From Agapanthus africanus (Eukaryota; Streptophyta; Magnoliopsida; Asparagales; Amaryllidaceae), in assembly GCA_030015575.1 (NCBI GenBank), contig JASDDO010000026.1, forward strand, positions 447,121,096 to 447,185,095: DNA of 64,000 nucleotides, read 5' to 3'. Both the position numbers and the translations under genes were made by a program. Below the pieces are notes generated by a model. The model was not told the DNA's origin and did no database searches. It worked only from the letters and a program-made list of their open reading frames with translations. Positions 1 to 11,071 of this stretch are shown in pieces. Position 1 is the stretch's first letter; each line of letters starts with the position of its first letter.

Positions 1-346
1 TGGACACGTCGGCAAGCAAACTTCTTGTCCGAGTTGCCTCGGTTCAGAGGCGAGAGCCCATATAAACACTCGTTGATGTGGCGCAGTTTTCGGCGAGGAG
101 GAGATCGAAGATCGAGCGAGATCGGGGAGCAATCCTCGTCGGTGCATCCGCAACATGCTAGGGGCAGAGGTTAAAGACCGAAGGACACGGATCGATCGGT
201 ATAGCCTTTCTATCTTTTTAGCAGTTGCTAATTTAGTGTTAATGGTTAGATCCGGGTGAAAGACTACGACAGTGCCAGTATAGTAAAAAGTTTTTGTTCC
301 GCATTTGGCCTCGGAAAGACGGCCGAGGCGCTACCGTAGACTTACA
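1..346 (+). repeat. B1 5' LTR, last 346 bp
   Basis: This stretch matches the last ~345 bp of the B1 3' LTR (about 29624-29969) along its whole length, including the shared block around 'gttgcctcggttcagaggcg' and the terminal 'ccgtagacttaca'. It ends in CA directly before a primer site, so it is the tail of the 5' LTR. The 5' part lies outside the window. Confidence 0.92.
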
Positions 347-359
347 TTGTATCAGAGTC
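347..359 (+). other. B1 primer binding site (tRNA-iMet), degraded
   Basis: TTGTATCAGAGTC lies directly after the LTR. It differs by two bases from TGGTATCAGAGCC, the usual complement of the plant initiator Met-tRNA 3' end. It would have primed minus-strand synthesis. Confidence 0.88.
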
Positions 360-558
360 ACGCCATTAACCTTTACTAGCTTGTTCTAACATGTTAAAAG
401 CTTGATAGAACAAAATTTCTAAACCGGATTTCCAAGTTCAATGTTTCTGTCGAATTTTTTTGTCGTCGATAAATTATTTTGGTTGTGTCAGAAAATCAGG
501 CAGGATTTTTGAAGACCACTATAGAAATTTTGTAGAATGATTCTACTGTAACGCAACA

Positions 559-593
559 GAACCATGGCCATACCCACGTTTTGGCCACGGTTC
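559..593 (+). repeat. B1 GC-rich stem-loop after the primer site
   Basis: Arms GAACCATGGCC (559-569) and GGCCACGGTTC (583-593) pair with one mismatch. The same element, with other bases, lies ~200 bp after the primer site in A1, A2 and A3. Confidence 0.6.
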
Positions 594-2132
594 CGCCGCA
601 GTTAAGGGCCTTCATTGCACAATTTTTCTTGAGGTGGTCTTCTTTGTGGAAATGTGGTTTCTGGAATTTTTAGTTTTGGCCCAGATTATTTTGAGTGCTG
701 GAATTGTACTTGGGGCCCACTTCGGGAAATTTTGTCGATCGAAATTTTAAATATGTTGTTTACAGTGCATTACATTATTATCTGTGACCCCGAATGTCAT
801 TCGATTGGTAAATCTTGTCTAATTGCTATAGCTCTTTTAGATGGGTTTGCGAACGTGTCATTCACGTTGATATTCTGTGTTGTACTGTGATGTTGCGGAT
901 TAGTCGCGGTGAATAGCTTGTGTGCAATGGTAGTGCAGCTTGGATTTATTTGTTCATTTGATACTGGGCGGCGAGTGTCCGATATGTGTACTGCCGTCAC
1001 TGCCAGTTTGTATATTATTCTTTTAGGGCACGGCCGGGCTGAGGTCGATTTACCCGTTGTATATATTTTTCTTTTCTGTACTAGGATTACCCCACGGTGG
1101 AGTGCAAGGATAGACGGGTTCTAGAGAGCAACGGGACCGCATCTCATGGCTTTGAGACGTAGGGGCTTCACTTTAGAATTGGAAGGCTATTCGCCGCACT
1201 GGTAGGGGGTATAGGTTGACCCAAGGAGGGGTGCTCAAGTTACCGGATTCGGTGAAGTGCTGGGTGGTCCATTCATGATGTTGAAGGGGGCTGCCTCGCT
1301 TATGCTTTTTGCGGGTAACTTGCCGCACTCGTAAGGGTATAGGTTTTCATTGCACCGGCTATCCACACGACAAGAGGAACGTCGGGTTTCATTTGTGGCT
1401 CTATGAAACCTTGGGTTCCCAGTATATCTATATTGTTCTGTGATGCTTATTACTTTTCTGTGATATTGCATTTTATCACGCCTGGAGCGATTATTGTATA
1501 TTGATATATATACTAGTAGATGTTGTATATGTTTTACACCTGCGCTAGTCCAATCCCCGCTCCGTCGTTAGTTAAGTAACCTAACGGGTGATGACGGGAC
1601 CCAGTGGCGAATGCGGATGTCATATACGTACATTATATTTTCGTTATTTTCTGGTGTGATTAATTGATGGGACTGCGTTGATTCGTATCAATGCAAAGAA
1701 ATCAGACCTATACAAATGTTGTTGGAACAATTTTCAAAAAGCTGCTATTATAAGGATGTTTTCATTTGTTTTGCACAGTGGCATTCGGTTGTGAATATCC
1801 AACACCTCAGTCGACGTGGCAAGGGCCGAGATCCCTTCATCGGGAGTGACCCCTTGGACAGTGGTTTGCGTCAGGGTAATAACTTCACTGTAGTTGATTA
1901 CTTTTTGCTTTGCATCGTGGTATTCAGTTTGGAATATCCTCCACCTCATTCTACGGGGAAAGATCCGAGATCTTTTCACCGGGAGTGACCTCTTTAGCAA
2001 AGGTTTTCGCCACTATATTTTTATAAAAGCTATCCGGTTCCTTCAACGATATCAAGTTCATTACGTTAATGGTTTTTCGCCAAAAACCATTCGTAGCCCT
2101 CCATCATTTCAGATTAGTATTGCTTAGTATTT

Positions 2133-2355
2133 CGCGCTATGTTTGTCGTTGCTATTCGCCGAGGCGTAGTGTGCGGTAGCTCTGTAATGCTTTCTGTCGC
2201 ATGGATATATGGATTGGTTAGGACGGTCGTACGATTTTGTTGATTATTCGTCAAGGGTCGTGCGGGTGGGTTTAACGCAATCAAGATAATGACGGGCTGA
2301 ACTTGACTAGGACCTTTTGATTTGTTCATTATTCGTCAAGGTCACTTGGGTCCTA
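2133..2355 (+). other. B1 triple hairpin set
   Basis: Three stem-loops at 2133-2173, 2228-2264 and 2308-2355. Outer stems: CGCGCTATG/CGTAGTGTG, CGTACGAT/GTCGTGCG and TAGGACC/GGTCCTA; all positions pair if G-U is allowed. All three loops carry the same tip TATTC, flanked by TTG..-like and G(T/C)C(A/G)AGG-like bases. Equivalent sets in the other copies have different tips. Function unknown; packaging, dimerisation or translation control are possible. Confidence 0.65.
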
Positions 2356-2746
2356 AGGGTAAAAATCACGTTAGGAGTTTCTAAAGAAACTGAAACTTGC
2401 CAGGCATGCGCATACCTTCTGGAGTGTGATAACGTGAGTGGATTCCGTCACCTTATCATGCGATGATAGTTGGATCCCGATGCATACTGATGAGTTGGTT
2501 TACTCCTCGGGTGCTCCCGACTAATTCTTCTTTCAGGTTTGGAGAAGAATTTGAGGATACAGTGGGAGGTTTCCGGATTAGATAAAAGAATAACCATTCT
2601 GATCTAGGTTTAAGTGAACGCAGAGTCTTTCTTTTCTCTCTCTCTTTGGCTACGACAATGACCCGACCCTATACTATGACTCAGTAACCAAGTTAACCGA
2701 ACTTTCTCAAAACACTGGCTTTTGGATTGTCTGAGTTGCATACAAC

Positions 2747-3532
2747 ATTGCCACTCCTTCTTTTACCCTTTGCATTTCTCAAGAACACCCCTTATCATTG
2801 CGGATATCCACATCAGTTGGATAAATCCATCTTATGGTTATATACGAACTCGAAAGAACTTGTTCCTGATTTGAGGATGGATTCTAGTTCTGGAGAGATT
2901 GAATAGGACTATTCAGTTGTCTTTTCCTCTTACCTTCTCTCAGGTTATGAGGGATCCTAGGATTAGGAGAGGGTACACCTGTTACGCTTATTGGATAGTC
3001 TTCTTCCAAACAATAGGCAAGTGCCGAAAGGTTGGGAATGAAGAAAACCAATTAGCCTACCGGTGGTGTACAGAAGGAAATAAGTAAAGACAAATAAAGA
3101 GATTAGAAAGTGGGCAAAGTAAATTGCAACTGCTATTCATGACCATACCAAGTATTTCATTGTCACTCCTACTTCACCTTTGTATTTCTCCAGAACACCC
3201 CGTTTCACTACGAAGAACCACAGTTATTTCGATAATCTATCGCATGGTTATATACGAACACGATGGAACTTGTTCCATTTCGGGGATGGATTCTGGTCCA
3301 GGAGAAATAGGATAAGTTTTATTCAGTTTTCTTTTATCATCACCTTCTCTCAGTATGCGAGTACTCCTAGGTTTAGGAGAGTACACCTATTATGCTTATT
3401 GGATAGTCTTCTTCCAAATCATAGGTTGGTACCGAACGGTAGGGAAGGAAGAAAACCATTAAGCCAAACGATGGTGTACAGAAGGTAACAACTAAAGACA
3501 AATAAATGGATTTGGGGAGATGGTAAAGAAAT
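2747..3532 (+). repeat. B1 tandem duplication, period ~412 bp, over the protease region
   Basis: Two direct copies (about 2747-3120 and 3159-3532). Each runs from 'attg.cactcct' through a block with 'tttctc.agaacaccc' and a GGATGGATTCT segment to 'gtgtacagaagg' and 'aagacaaata'. The GGATGGATTCT segment translates to Asp-Ser-Gly-like residues in the second copy and may be the protease active site. B2 has the same duplication, so it is a family trait. Both copies have stops in every frame. Confidence 0.8.
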
Positions 3533-3539
3533 ATACAGT

Positions 3540-4450
3540 TATAGTCATGAATCTTGATAATGGAATAGGCATTTCTAAGAATACCCGGATACCCTTTCGA
3601 AACATATTCATGTTCCAGTTTCACTGTGTATTGTTAATAGAAAACTGATTTCCCAATTGGTCCTTGCTCTAGGGTATGTATTTACCAGGTATGATTCTCA
3701 CATCTGTATGGTTTTACAGATGATGAGTGGGAGTAAGTTATTGGAATTGGGTGATCATCCTCATTATATCAGAATTCGTTGTAATTGGTGATATTTGAGG
3801 AAATCTCCTGGGTACAGTTTTCAACCTACGACGCATAGGGTTTGAGTTATTAAACTCAGGGGACTTATACAAATTATTGTATGTTGTCCAGTGTCCATTA
3901 GGACAAAAGGGACGGTCCTCATACTATATTCTGTTTAATTGTGACTTTTCTACTTTTAGACATGTGTTTTGTATAAATACAAAGTCCAAGTCCAAGTCTT
4001 GAGGAGTTATAGGTATAAGAATAAAGTAGAGAACCAGGTGTAGCAAGTATCGGGATTCTTCAAGGTGATCGAAGATGTAGATACTTGTGTATGGTATTCA
4101 AATGATAGTAATGTTTTAGAGAACTAGCTTCTCATTTAGGTTACTCATAATTGGATGCATTCTAAGTTGAGTAATGCAGATCGGCCTCTATCCATTTAGT
4201 TGACATGCACTGAAGACAGATGCATGATTTGAATCTTGTTCCAATTAAATTAGTGCCATTGTTTCTATATTGTATATAGAATGGATCATATCTTAACGAT
4301 GTTAAGTTATATAGAGTTGTCCGGCTTATGCTTAAAACCAGACTCTGATAACTCAAGGCACGTTTCTGTAATGGCAGTTTGTGGGTTGACCTTTGCTTTG
4401 ACGAGGTTGACTTTCTACCATCTGGAAGATTAATAGTGATATTGTTATGA
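3540..4450 (+). pseudogene. B1 integrase remnant
   Basis: Degraded copia integrase. Around 3940-4060, spread over frames, are traces of the conserved FSRYGHxxLxxxKSxxFExxKxYxxxVENQ stretch of the catalytic core. Around 4290-4440 a 'CPAY.KN' type segment of the integrase C-terminal part can be read, then further decayed sequence. Many stops and frameshifts, no catalytic triad readable. The same order appears on the other strand in B2 (61100-62400). Confidence 0.6.
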
Positions 4451-4559
4451 CTCGCCACAGTTTTATAAAATGGATTTTTTTCAGAAAACAGTACTGGGAG
4501 TATGGTATAACTGAAAAGATTCCAGAACCGCTAACGATTACAGAAGATTTAATAGGACC

Positions 4560-5160
4560 TAAAGATTTGATCAGGCTTGACATTCCATTAGCCACTACGC
4601 AGATATGCGTGGGTAACCTCAGGCATTCATGAGGTACTCCGGTAGCCTCAAGGACGGTGACAGGGTGGTTCTTTTTTACCCAGACTTGCAATTACTGCTG
4701 TCTTAGACTATGAGAGCCGACAGGAAGGATAGTATAGCATCGTTCAAAACTAGTTTTAGAAGTGCACGCGTATATTATTCTGCCAGAGGGTTCGTAGTCA
4801 GTGGGAGTAGCGGAAGCATAGTGGACAAGTAGCTTGTGTCTATTTATAGACTAAAGCAGATATAGCGAGATAGATCATCCATTTTTGATGTGAAAGTCAT
4901 GGGTTTGACTTCATCAGAATAGGGATGGATCTGTTAAGAAAGTAGTAGGCTGTGATGTCCTGGTATTTTGACGACATACACAGAGTAGGAAGTAAAATTC
5001 CTATACTACGATCGGTTATACTGTGGTTATCACACAGTGTTTTCTCGACATTGGATATGGATATTTATATCAGACATTCTCGTTACTAAATATATGGTTT
5101 TAGATCTAGATTTGGGTAGTTTCCCAATCTGGGTACTTAGACTGCATTCTAAAGGTATTT
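4560..5160 (+). pseudogene. B1 reverse transcriptase remnant
   Basis: Degraded copia RT. A PEGFV-like segment at about 4782-4797 is followed by a short IYRLKQ-like stretch near 4840-4855, the start of the conserved IYGLKQASRxWN block. Near 4963-4985 the catalytic YVDD box survives as Tyr-Phe-Asp-Asp followed by Ile, then a G-S.IP(I/M)L-like tail. Frameshifts and stops interrupt every segment. It keeps the spacing in the IYGLKQ block that A1-A3 have lost. Confidence 0.65.
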
Positions 5161-5739
5161 TAAATGGACGACTCCTGGCATGGTTGATGTACCAGCAGTG
5201 ATGGGATCATCCTCTCTAATGGTGTCATATAGACTAAAGGGGAGAGGGATGTACATGATTGGCAGATCACTTGCTTAGGCAATTGAGTTGATCATGAGAT
5301 GTCAAGTACCACACCAGGTGTTATTTTTGCACTAGATGCAATAAGATAATATTGATCCAATCGTGGAGAAACATTCGGAGGCAGTTTAGAACATAAGTGG
5401 ATGTTCAAAGGGATTTGATAACGGTAGCCTCCTTCGGGAGACAGTTATCATTCGAGCCTTCAATGTGACCTGGATGACAGAGTGACTGTCAGATTTATAG
5501 TTTTCCCTCTGACGAGGGGCATTAGTTTGGACAGGTGGTCGAAGAGGATAATGAGGGAGGTGTGGCCCAGAATACTAATTATGTTCAGTTGACGATACAG
5601 TCTAAGAAGTTTGGATTTGGAGTTCATTCGTGAACTAGGTCCCATCAGATATCCAGACATATTCTAAGACATGTATTGATCATTTACGGATATGGTTTTC
5701 TCCGCGGATTTGAGATATCATAGAGACATAGAAAGAAAC
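5160..5739 (+). pseudogene. B1 RNase H remnant, interrupted by A1
   Basis: Degraded copia RNase H: a LDDR-like segment near 5470, then an FIRELGP-like stretch near 5622-5645, the usual 'kFixELGvvPsi' region. The sequence breaks at 5739, where A1 inserted; the last codons and polypurine tract resume at 27768. No intact frame. Confidence 0.6.
5735..5739. repeat. A1 target site duplication, left (GAAAC)
   Basis: GAAAC directly before TGTTAGTT. The same five bases follow the CCCTACA end of A1 at 27763-27767, and the B1 sequence runs on across the join as it does in B2. Confidence 0.93.
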
Positions 5740-6612
5740 TGTTAGTTATATGTATGCCTAAAGGCCATTACATATACATAGGATGTATATTGTAGTGGAT
5801 GCTTGGACATATATAGGAGGACTTCTTGCTCGACATAATAGTATGCTATCTGGTTGCTCTTTACCTTAACGTGTACACTGATTGTCTCTCTGTTACATGT
5901 TGGTAAAGTCTTTAGGATGTGTACTTGACTACCTGGACTATGATGCGGATCATACTAGTGGGGATATGGTAGTCCATAAGTACATCCTTCAAGGTCCCAA
6001 GTCGAGGGTGTATCGAGACGGGGCATCGATATACCAGAGTAGACTAGCGTATACCTTCTCGACCCATACAGATGGGCGATGGATGATCCCATACATTGGT
6101 GTTTGACATCAGAGATCATATACGGGGTGCTCAGTGGAGACTGGGGTACATTGGACGGACTCGCCGAGAACTCCCAGATGGTATTATACCTTACGTCAGA
6201 TGGCAGTTCTCTGGTGACACTGGTACAGGTTAGTCTGTTTTCCCGAGATCGTCATAGAGCCTTGTGTGATTCCCACTGTGCTTTGATTTCCACCTTACCA
6301 CGTCCAAGAGGGCGTGCAAAACGGTGATTTTTGGGTACAGTCCCGAATCACATGGAGACAATGAGCGATAGGAGGGGATTCGACTCTCCCGGTAAAGGGG
6401 GTTGATGTTGCGCTGTGTTCGATTGGCTATAACCGGAAATCCCTAGCCAGGGTTGCTGAGATTTACTGGTAAGTGTTATCAGTCGTATCTCGAACAGTTA
6501 TAGACCTCATATCGACATGACTTATCGAGCTATTGGGGTCTGACGTTTACCACCCCTAGGCAAGATATGTGACATATCAGACGACGAGACCGGACTGTAC
6601 GGTAAGTGTTAC
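5740..6612 (+). repeat. A1 5' LTR, first part
   Basis: Begins TGTTAGTTATATG and matches 25558-26432 of the 3' LTR. It is cut at 6612 by G1 and resumes at 18258. The last five bases (6608-6612) are the G1 target duplication. Confidence 0.95.
6608..6612. repeat. G1 target site duplication, left (GTTAC)
   Basis: GTTAC before TGTCACGACC; repeated at 18258-18262 after the other end of G1. The uninterrupted LTR at about 26428-26432 has a single GTTAC here. Confidence 0.95.
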
Positions 6613-8402
6613 TGTCACGACCCGAAATTGGCCCGTGACGGCCCTAATACTACGCAACGCCAAAAGACGTAACGCGGTAAAAGAAAGGCAAAACCCTGAA
6701 ATCTAAACCAAGAAAAATACGGAAAAGATAATATAGTTTTTGAAACATTTGAAATCGCAACCCAAATTCTTTAAAAGTCTTACTTTCTTTCTTTAAAATC
6801 TTAGCAACACGCCTTTTTGTAAAAACTAGCCAAGATGAATACAATACAAATATACGACGCCGTAGCGAAGAAGTAAAGACAATAGAGAGAAAACTGTATA
6901 TAAAATACAACAAATCCATAAATAATATACAATATCGTCCTCACCAAGTCTCTAAGTCAACAACATACTAGTAGATGGAGAGTACAAAATACAACGAATG
7001 TATAATATGAAATATAGATAATCATCCAACCCACCTAAGCAAAATAGTACTGTGAGCTGATGCGGTATCTGTAGCAAAAGATGATAGATGAATAGCTGAA
7101 TAGCTGAATAGCCTTCCTCGACTACTCTGGGGAACAACTTGAAACACCTGTGGCACAACGGGGGTGAGTTGCCAACTCCTGAATAGTAGATAACATATGC
7201 AGGTAATCGCAGGAATGCACGTACAGCATGAATCTAAGATATGCGATTACAGAAATAATATGTCATGCAAATGCTGAATAAAAGAAAGTACACTAGCAGG
7301 TACAATCAATATGTGAAGCAATAATAACATGACAATAGTATGCAATAACCATGCAATAGAGATATGAGAATGTAGATATGCAACTATCATAAGGGTACAC
7401 TAACAGGTACTACCAATGTATGAATCTGCGCATAAAATAGATAAGTGTGTGGTATGGGGTGGAATATGTCATTTCCACGGAAACCTGACATCGTGGCCGG
7501 ATCACAATCCATCAAGACACTCAAATCCCAAATCCTCAAATCGGCCCCCAAGTTGGGCTCTCATATCATATAAGTCTCACATCTCCTCAATGTACAATAT
7601 CGAATAGATCTCCTATATCCCGAATGTACAAATCATCAATCTCTTTCATATCCAATATCCAATCTCAATGAATCACCTATATCCCAAGTCGAATCTCAAT
7701 TAATTTCTAACATCCTATATATATATATTTGCAGCAGTAAATATGATGGGGGCAATACACATATATTAGCGTCCCATTCCACTAATATTGGTGTAAGGGT
7801 ATATATAACAACGGCTAAATCCCCTGTTATATATACAAAGGTATTAAAAGAAATATCATGAAAACAATGTGCCAAGAATCGACACAGAAATCCTGATCAC
7901 GTATCATACGCTATCCTGAAAGCACGAGTGCCTAGCTCTGACCCTCGCCTTTCGACGTATGCATACGTACATTACTCCCAGCGGTGTCTCCGTGAGCCCC
8001 CGCCGAGTCATGGATACTGTCACCGGTAGGTACTCGCCCGCCTCCAGGCTCAATCGGCAACATCCATCGATCTTCTTGCCGAGGGGAACCATACCGGGCC
8101 CCACCATGTACCCTCATACGGCAACCACACCTCGTATGGAGTATATAATCAGAACCGATAAATCTCATGGTCGCTGCGCAAATATCATATCAAGGAAACC
8201 GGGTTTTTCAATGTATGCATAATTTCATGAACTCCCGCGGTTCCCAAATCCAGAAAACATCATGTAAATTCCAAATAAACAATGCTCGAATCCAGGAATA
8301 AATATATGCGATATATCTGAAATGCGAGCATATAAATGAAAATATGTAGCTGAAACCAGATGTATGCGAAATCAATAAGGTACAGCTAAGTATAGGTATC
8401 TA

Positions 8403-8500
8403 CCTATAAGTAAAAGATGTCGTATACCCCCTGGGTATAAGTAGAATGTGAAGGATACCCCCCTCCGGGTATAAGTAAAAGATGTGCATGGTATACCTGT
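8403..8500. repeat. Short tandem repeat with GGGTATAAG/ATACCC in the G1 LTR
   Basis: Three imperfect units of 35-40 bp, each with 'tataagta.aa.atgt' followed by 'ggtatacc' or 'ggataccc'. ATACCC and GGGTAT are complementary, so adjacent units can fold into hairpins. Also present in the other LTR near 16141-16240. Confidence 0.7.
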
Positions 8501-8999
8501 AGCTGTATCGCAAGGTGTATATGTACCTATCACTAATGGTAAGATACACTACAGGTATACCGATAAGATAGATGTCACGTACGATAAGCAATATAGTATC
8601 ACTAAGGCGTTGTGTGTGACATGGCAATTATTGACGGTGTATGTGTAGCATACAATCCGTGCTCGTGCAACATGAACTGTTAATAATATTTGCAGTGTCC
8701 TACGGCTGCTAGTCACAGTACAACTATATCAAGGAAAAACAGTAAAGGCGCAATTCTAACAATGACGTAGAATATGCGACAGGTATTTGAATCCTAGCCC
8801 AGACGCATAACGCCATGCGGGCGATTCCCCTGTAGATGTTAAATCCACTCACCTACGCTCCACGCTGGGTGAATCCTGCCATCTTCTCCCCCTGTAGCAG
8901 TGTCGGTTGTCCCTGCCTGCAAACCTGCAATTAAGACATGGAAATCATATATAAGCCAACTATTCCGCAAAACGCGATGTCGAACTAAAACGAGAAACT

Positions 9000-9130
9000 C
9001 GTGTCGTGAACTAAACGCGTGTGTGCACGATACGCTAAAACGTGTGTATACGCGTATAAAACCATCGCGACACGCCGCGATACGCTGGATCACAGAACCC
9101 TCTCACGTATCGCGCGTATCGCGCAAACAC
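9000..9130. repeat. CpG-dense palindromic tract in the G1 LTR
   Basis: A run of repeated 'cgatacgc', 'cgcgtat' and 'atcgcgcgtatcgcgc' motifs with many CpG, unlike the A/T-rich LTR around it. The equivalent in the other LTR is about 16740-16870. Possible promoter or methylation-sensitive region; unknown. Confidence 0.5.
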
Positions 9131-9714
9131 AACGGACATGCAAAACGATATATGATCCCAGATTTTCCTACAGGCCAAATCTTACAAAACTAGACATGCC
9201 AAAACACTACAATACACAGTAGAGTACCCTACCCAAAACCCCAAGAGCCCAGACCCCTACATGGCCGCAAATTGCGGCCAAAAGCATTAAATCTGCGGCC
9301 ATGGTGATGAATTTGGGGCTCGTGTTCTGGTGTTGTGTTCTAGACGTAGTGTGGATTCTCCAGTCTTCTCAATTTTATCCTGAAGTGTCTGGGTCAATAG
9401 CAGATCACAGAATGTCACAATGTCGCTTAAAAACGCCAATTTAGCACAAAACACAATCCCTATGGTATTTTAGTGAAATCTGGGTCAAAACTCAGTTAAA
9501 GTGGCCTTAACAATACTTAAATGGGTAGGGTTAACCAACACAATCATCACTATATCAAATTCCTCACAATTCACCATAATTAGCACTAAACTAGCTAATT
9601 AACACTAACCGACACCAATTAACACACAAGCTAGGAAAAAGAGATATGGGATCAGAAAATATACCCTAACGAACCCTAGAAGGCAGGTGAAGAAGTGAAT
9701 GGGGGAAGAAGAGA

Positions 9715-10000
9715 GCCTGCTAGAACTGCTGGGCTTCTGCTGCTGCTGCCAGAGCTGCTGCTGATGCAGGTGCTGCTACTGCTGCTGTTACAAGCTGATG
9801 TTGCTTCTGGTGCTGATGCTGATGGTGCTGATGCTTGCTTCAGCTGTTGCTCGAGCTACTTGCTGTTGCTGCCTCTCGAGTTGCTTCTAGAAATGATGCT
9901 GATGGTGCTGCCTCTGCTGCTGAAGCTGTTGATATTGTTGTTGTTGCTGTGGCTGTCTGTTGCTGGTGCTTCTTCTGGGGTTGCTGCTTCAGCTGCCGAT
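9715..10000. repeat. CTG/CAG-rich tract in the G1 LTR
   Basis: Dense imperfect CTG trinucleotides, copied in the other LTR at 17455-17740. On the plus strand this gives an open frame from 9695 rich in Leu; on the minus (element sense) strand a Gln/Ser/Ala-rich frame. Both are explained by the triplet repeat, and I do not call a gene. Confidence 0.75.
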
Positions 10001-10033
10001 GCCGATGGCTTGTGTGTGTTGGAGCTGAACCAG

Positions 10034-10185
10034 GTGTGTGTGTGTGTGTGTGTGTGTTTTGAGAGAATGGGTGAAAAGAGAAGTGAGAAATGAGAGGCAA
10101 AGTCAAAACCCCTCCTCTCTCTCTTCATTTAATGAAGCATGGCAAAAGCCATCATGCCCCATTCTCACTCTCTCTCTCTCTCTCA
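10034..10185. repeat. (TG)n and (TC)n microsatellites in the G1 LTR
   Basis: A (TG)n run at about 10034-10058 and a (TC)n run at about 10167-10184. The TG run is longer here than in the other LTR (near 17775-17791), the usual slippage difference between LTR copies. Confidence 0.85.
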
Positions 10186-10518
10186 CCAAGGTCAACACAA
10201 GAACAATCATTTTAAATTTAAAACCCCATTTAAATCCATTTTATTTTAAAAACAACCATATACAAATAAATACCCAAAAGCACCTATACAATATTAAACT
10301 AGATTAGGGAAAATGGTTAGTTCACCATGTTGCTAATCAAGATTAAACCCCCAAAACAACCCTAGTTATCAAGCACAAGTGTGTGCAAGCCTAGGAAAAA
10401 TCTAATAAAATATTCAATAAATAGGATAAAATAATTAAAAACCAATTTGGTAAACCTTTTATTAAAAACCATATATATAAAATATAATTAACCACAAAAC
10501 ACATTCTAAGGTGTTACA

Positions 10519-10533
10519 ATCTCCCCCCCTTTA
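10519..10533 (-). other. G1 polypurine tract
   Basis: On the minus strand a purine run with seven Gs (complement of 'ctccccccctttaaaag') lies directly before the 3' LTR start TGTAACACC. This is the plus-strand primer of gypsy elements and fixes the orientation. Confidence 0.9.
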
Positions 10534-10549
10534 AAAGAAATTCATCCCC

Positions 10550-11071
10550 GAATTTAAAAATATACTAAGCGTACCTTCAAAAAGTAGATTACAACTCTCA
10601 ATCTCGCTCGCAGCCTCCCAAGTGATTACCTCACTATACAGCTACGCCCAAGAAAACCCTTCAAAGATGGCAAGACCCTTGACCGATGTTACTCCACCTG
10701 TCGAGCCATTAACACAATTGGCTGCTGGCGAACGAAAGATCGCGTGTAAGCTATATGGTCTGGTGCTAGATCTTGTGTGGAAGGTCAAGAAGGTAATTGT
10801 AAAGTATGATCACAAGGAATACGGGGTGAAAATCCAATAATCTGGGCGGAAGTGCCAAATTAAGGGCAACGAAACTAACTCGCTTATAGGATCTCAGAAG
10901 GACCAAAATTCTGGGATAAGCTTCCCAAAATCCAACACGTCTTTTATCGGAAAAATCCGCAGGAATATAAATGGTTTGCCATTGCGCACTTAAGTCTACG
11001 ACCAATACGGTTGCATAAGACTTCTGTCCGCGAGGAACAATTTTCATCCTGACCTGAATCAATTGGATCAT
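10550..11071 (-). pseudogene. G1 integrase C-terminal remnant
   Basis: From 11071 downward the minus strand reads RMK....RQKSYA-like residues, the spacer before the GPY/F region of gypsy integrases. LALPP..L..HPVF follows near 10830-10800, the classic end of the integrase SH3-like part. Further on, over shifted frames, come a (V/I)TWE-like segment and an F-E-G-T-like tail before the polypurine tract. The TWE motif is typical of a chromodomain or related tail, so a chromovirus is likely. Several frameshifts; not functional. Confidence 0.8.

Larger units (their letters stand above)
360..2640 (+). other. B1 non-coding leader
   Basis: About 2.3 kb between primer site and first reading frame with no recognisable coding. 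From about 900 on it is homologous to the Cop-A leaders (compare 20900-22330); the first ~500 bp are specific to Cop-B apart from a GC-rich inverted repeat. It contains two copies of a ~90-bp unit (from about 1770 and 1910), each with a stem-loop (1780-1800; 1919-1939), an A/T-rich hairpin near 2068-2091 (arms ATGGTTTTT and AAAAACCAT), and the triple hairpin set. It ends in a pyrimidine run just before the first ATG context. Gag would normally occupy part of this space. Confidence 0.75.
6613..10518 (-). repeat. G1 3' LTR (3,906 bp)
   Basis: Nearly identical in sequence and equal in length to 14352-18257. On the minus strand it starts TGTAACACC (at 10518) and ends GTCGTGACA (at 6613). No real gene inside: reading frames here are products of low-complexity tracts and repeat in the other LTR only because LTRs are copies. 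Contains a GTATACCC repeat block, a CpG-rich tract, a CTG-rich tract and TG/TC microsatellites, listed separately. Confidence 0.95.

Noticed and set aside
2480..2530. CTGATGAG next to a short stem in the B1 leader, like a hammerhead ribozyme core
   Set aside because: No GAAA box or correctly placed cleavage triplet follows, and the Cop-A copies do not keep the motif.
9695..10093. 132-residue Leu-rich frame as a membrane protein gene
   Set aside because: Explained by the CTG repeat, and antisense to the element.
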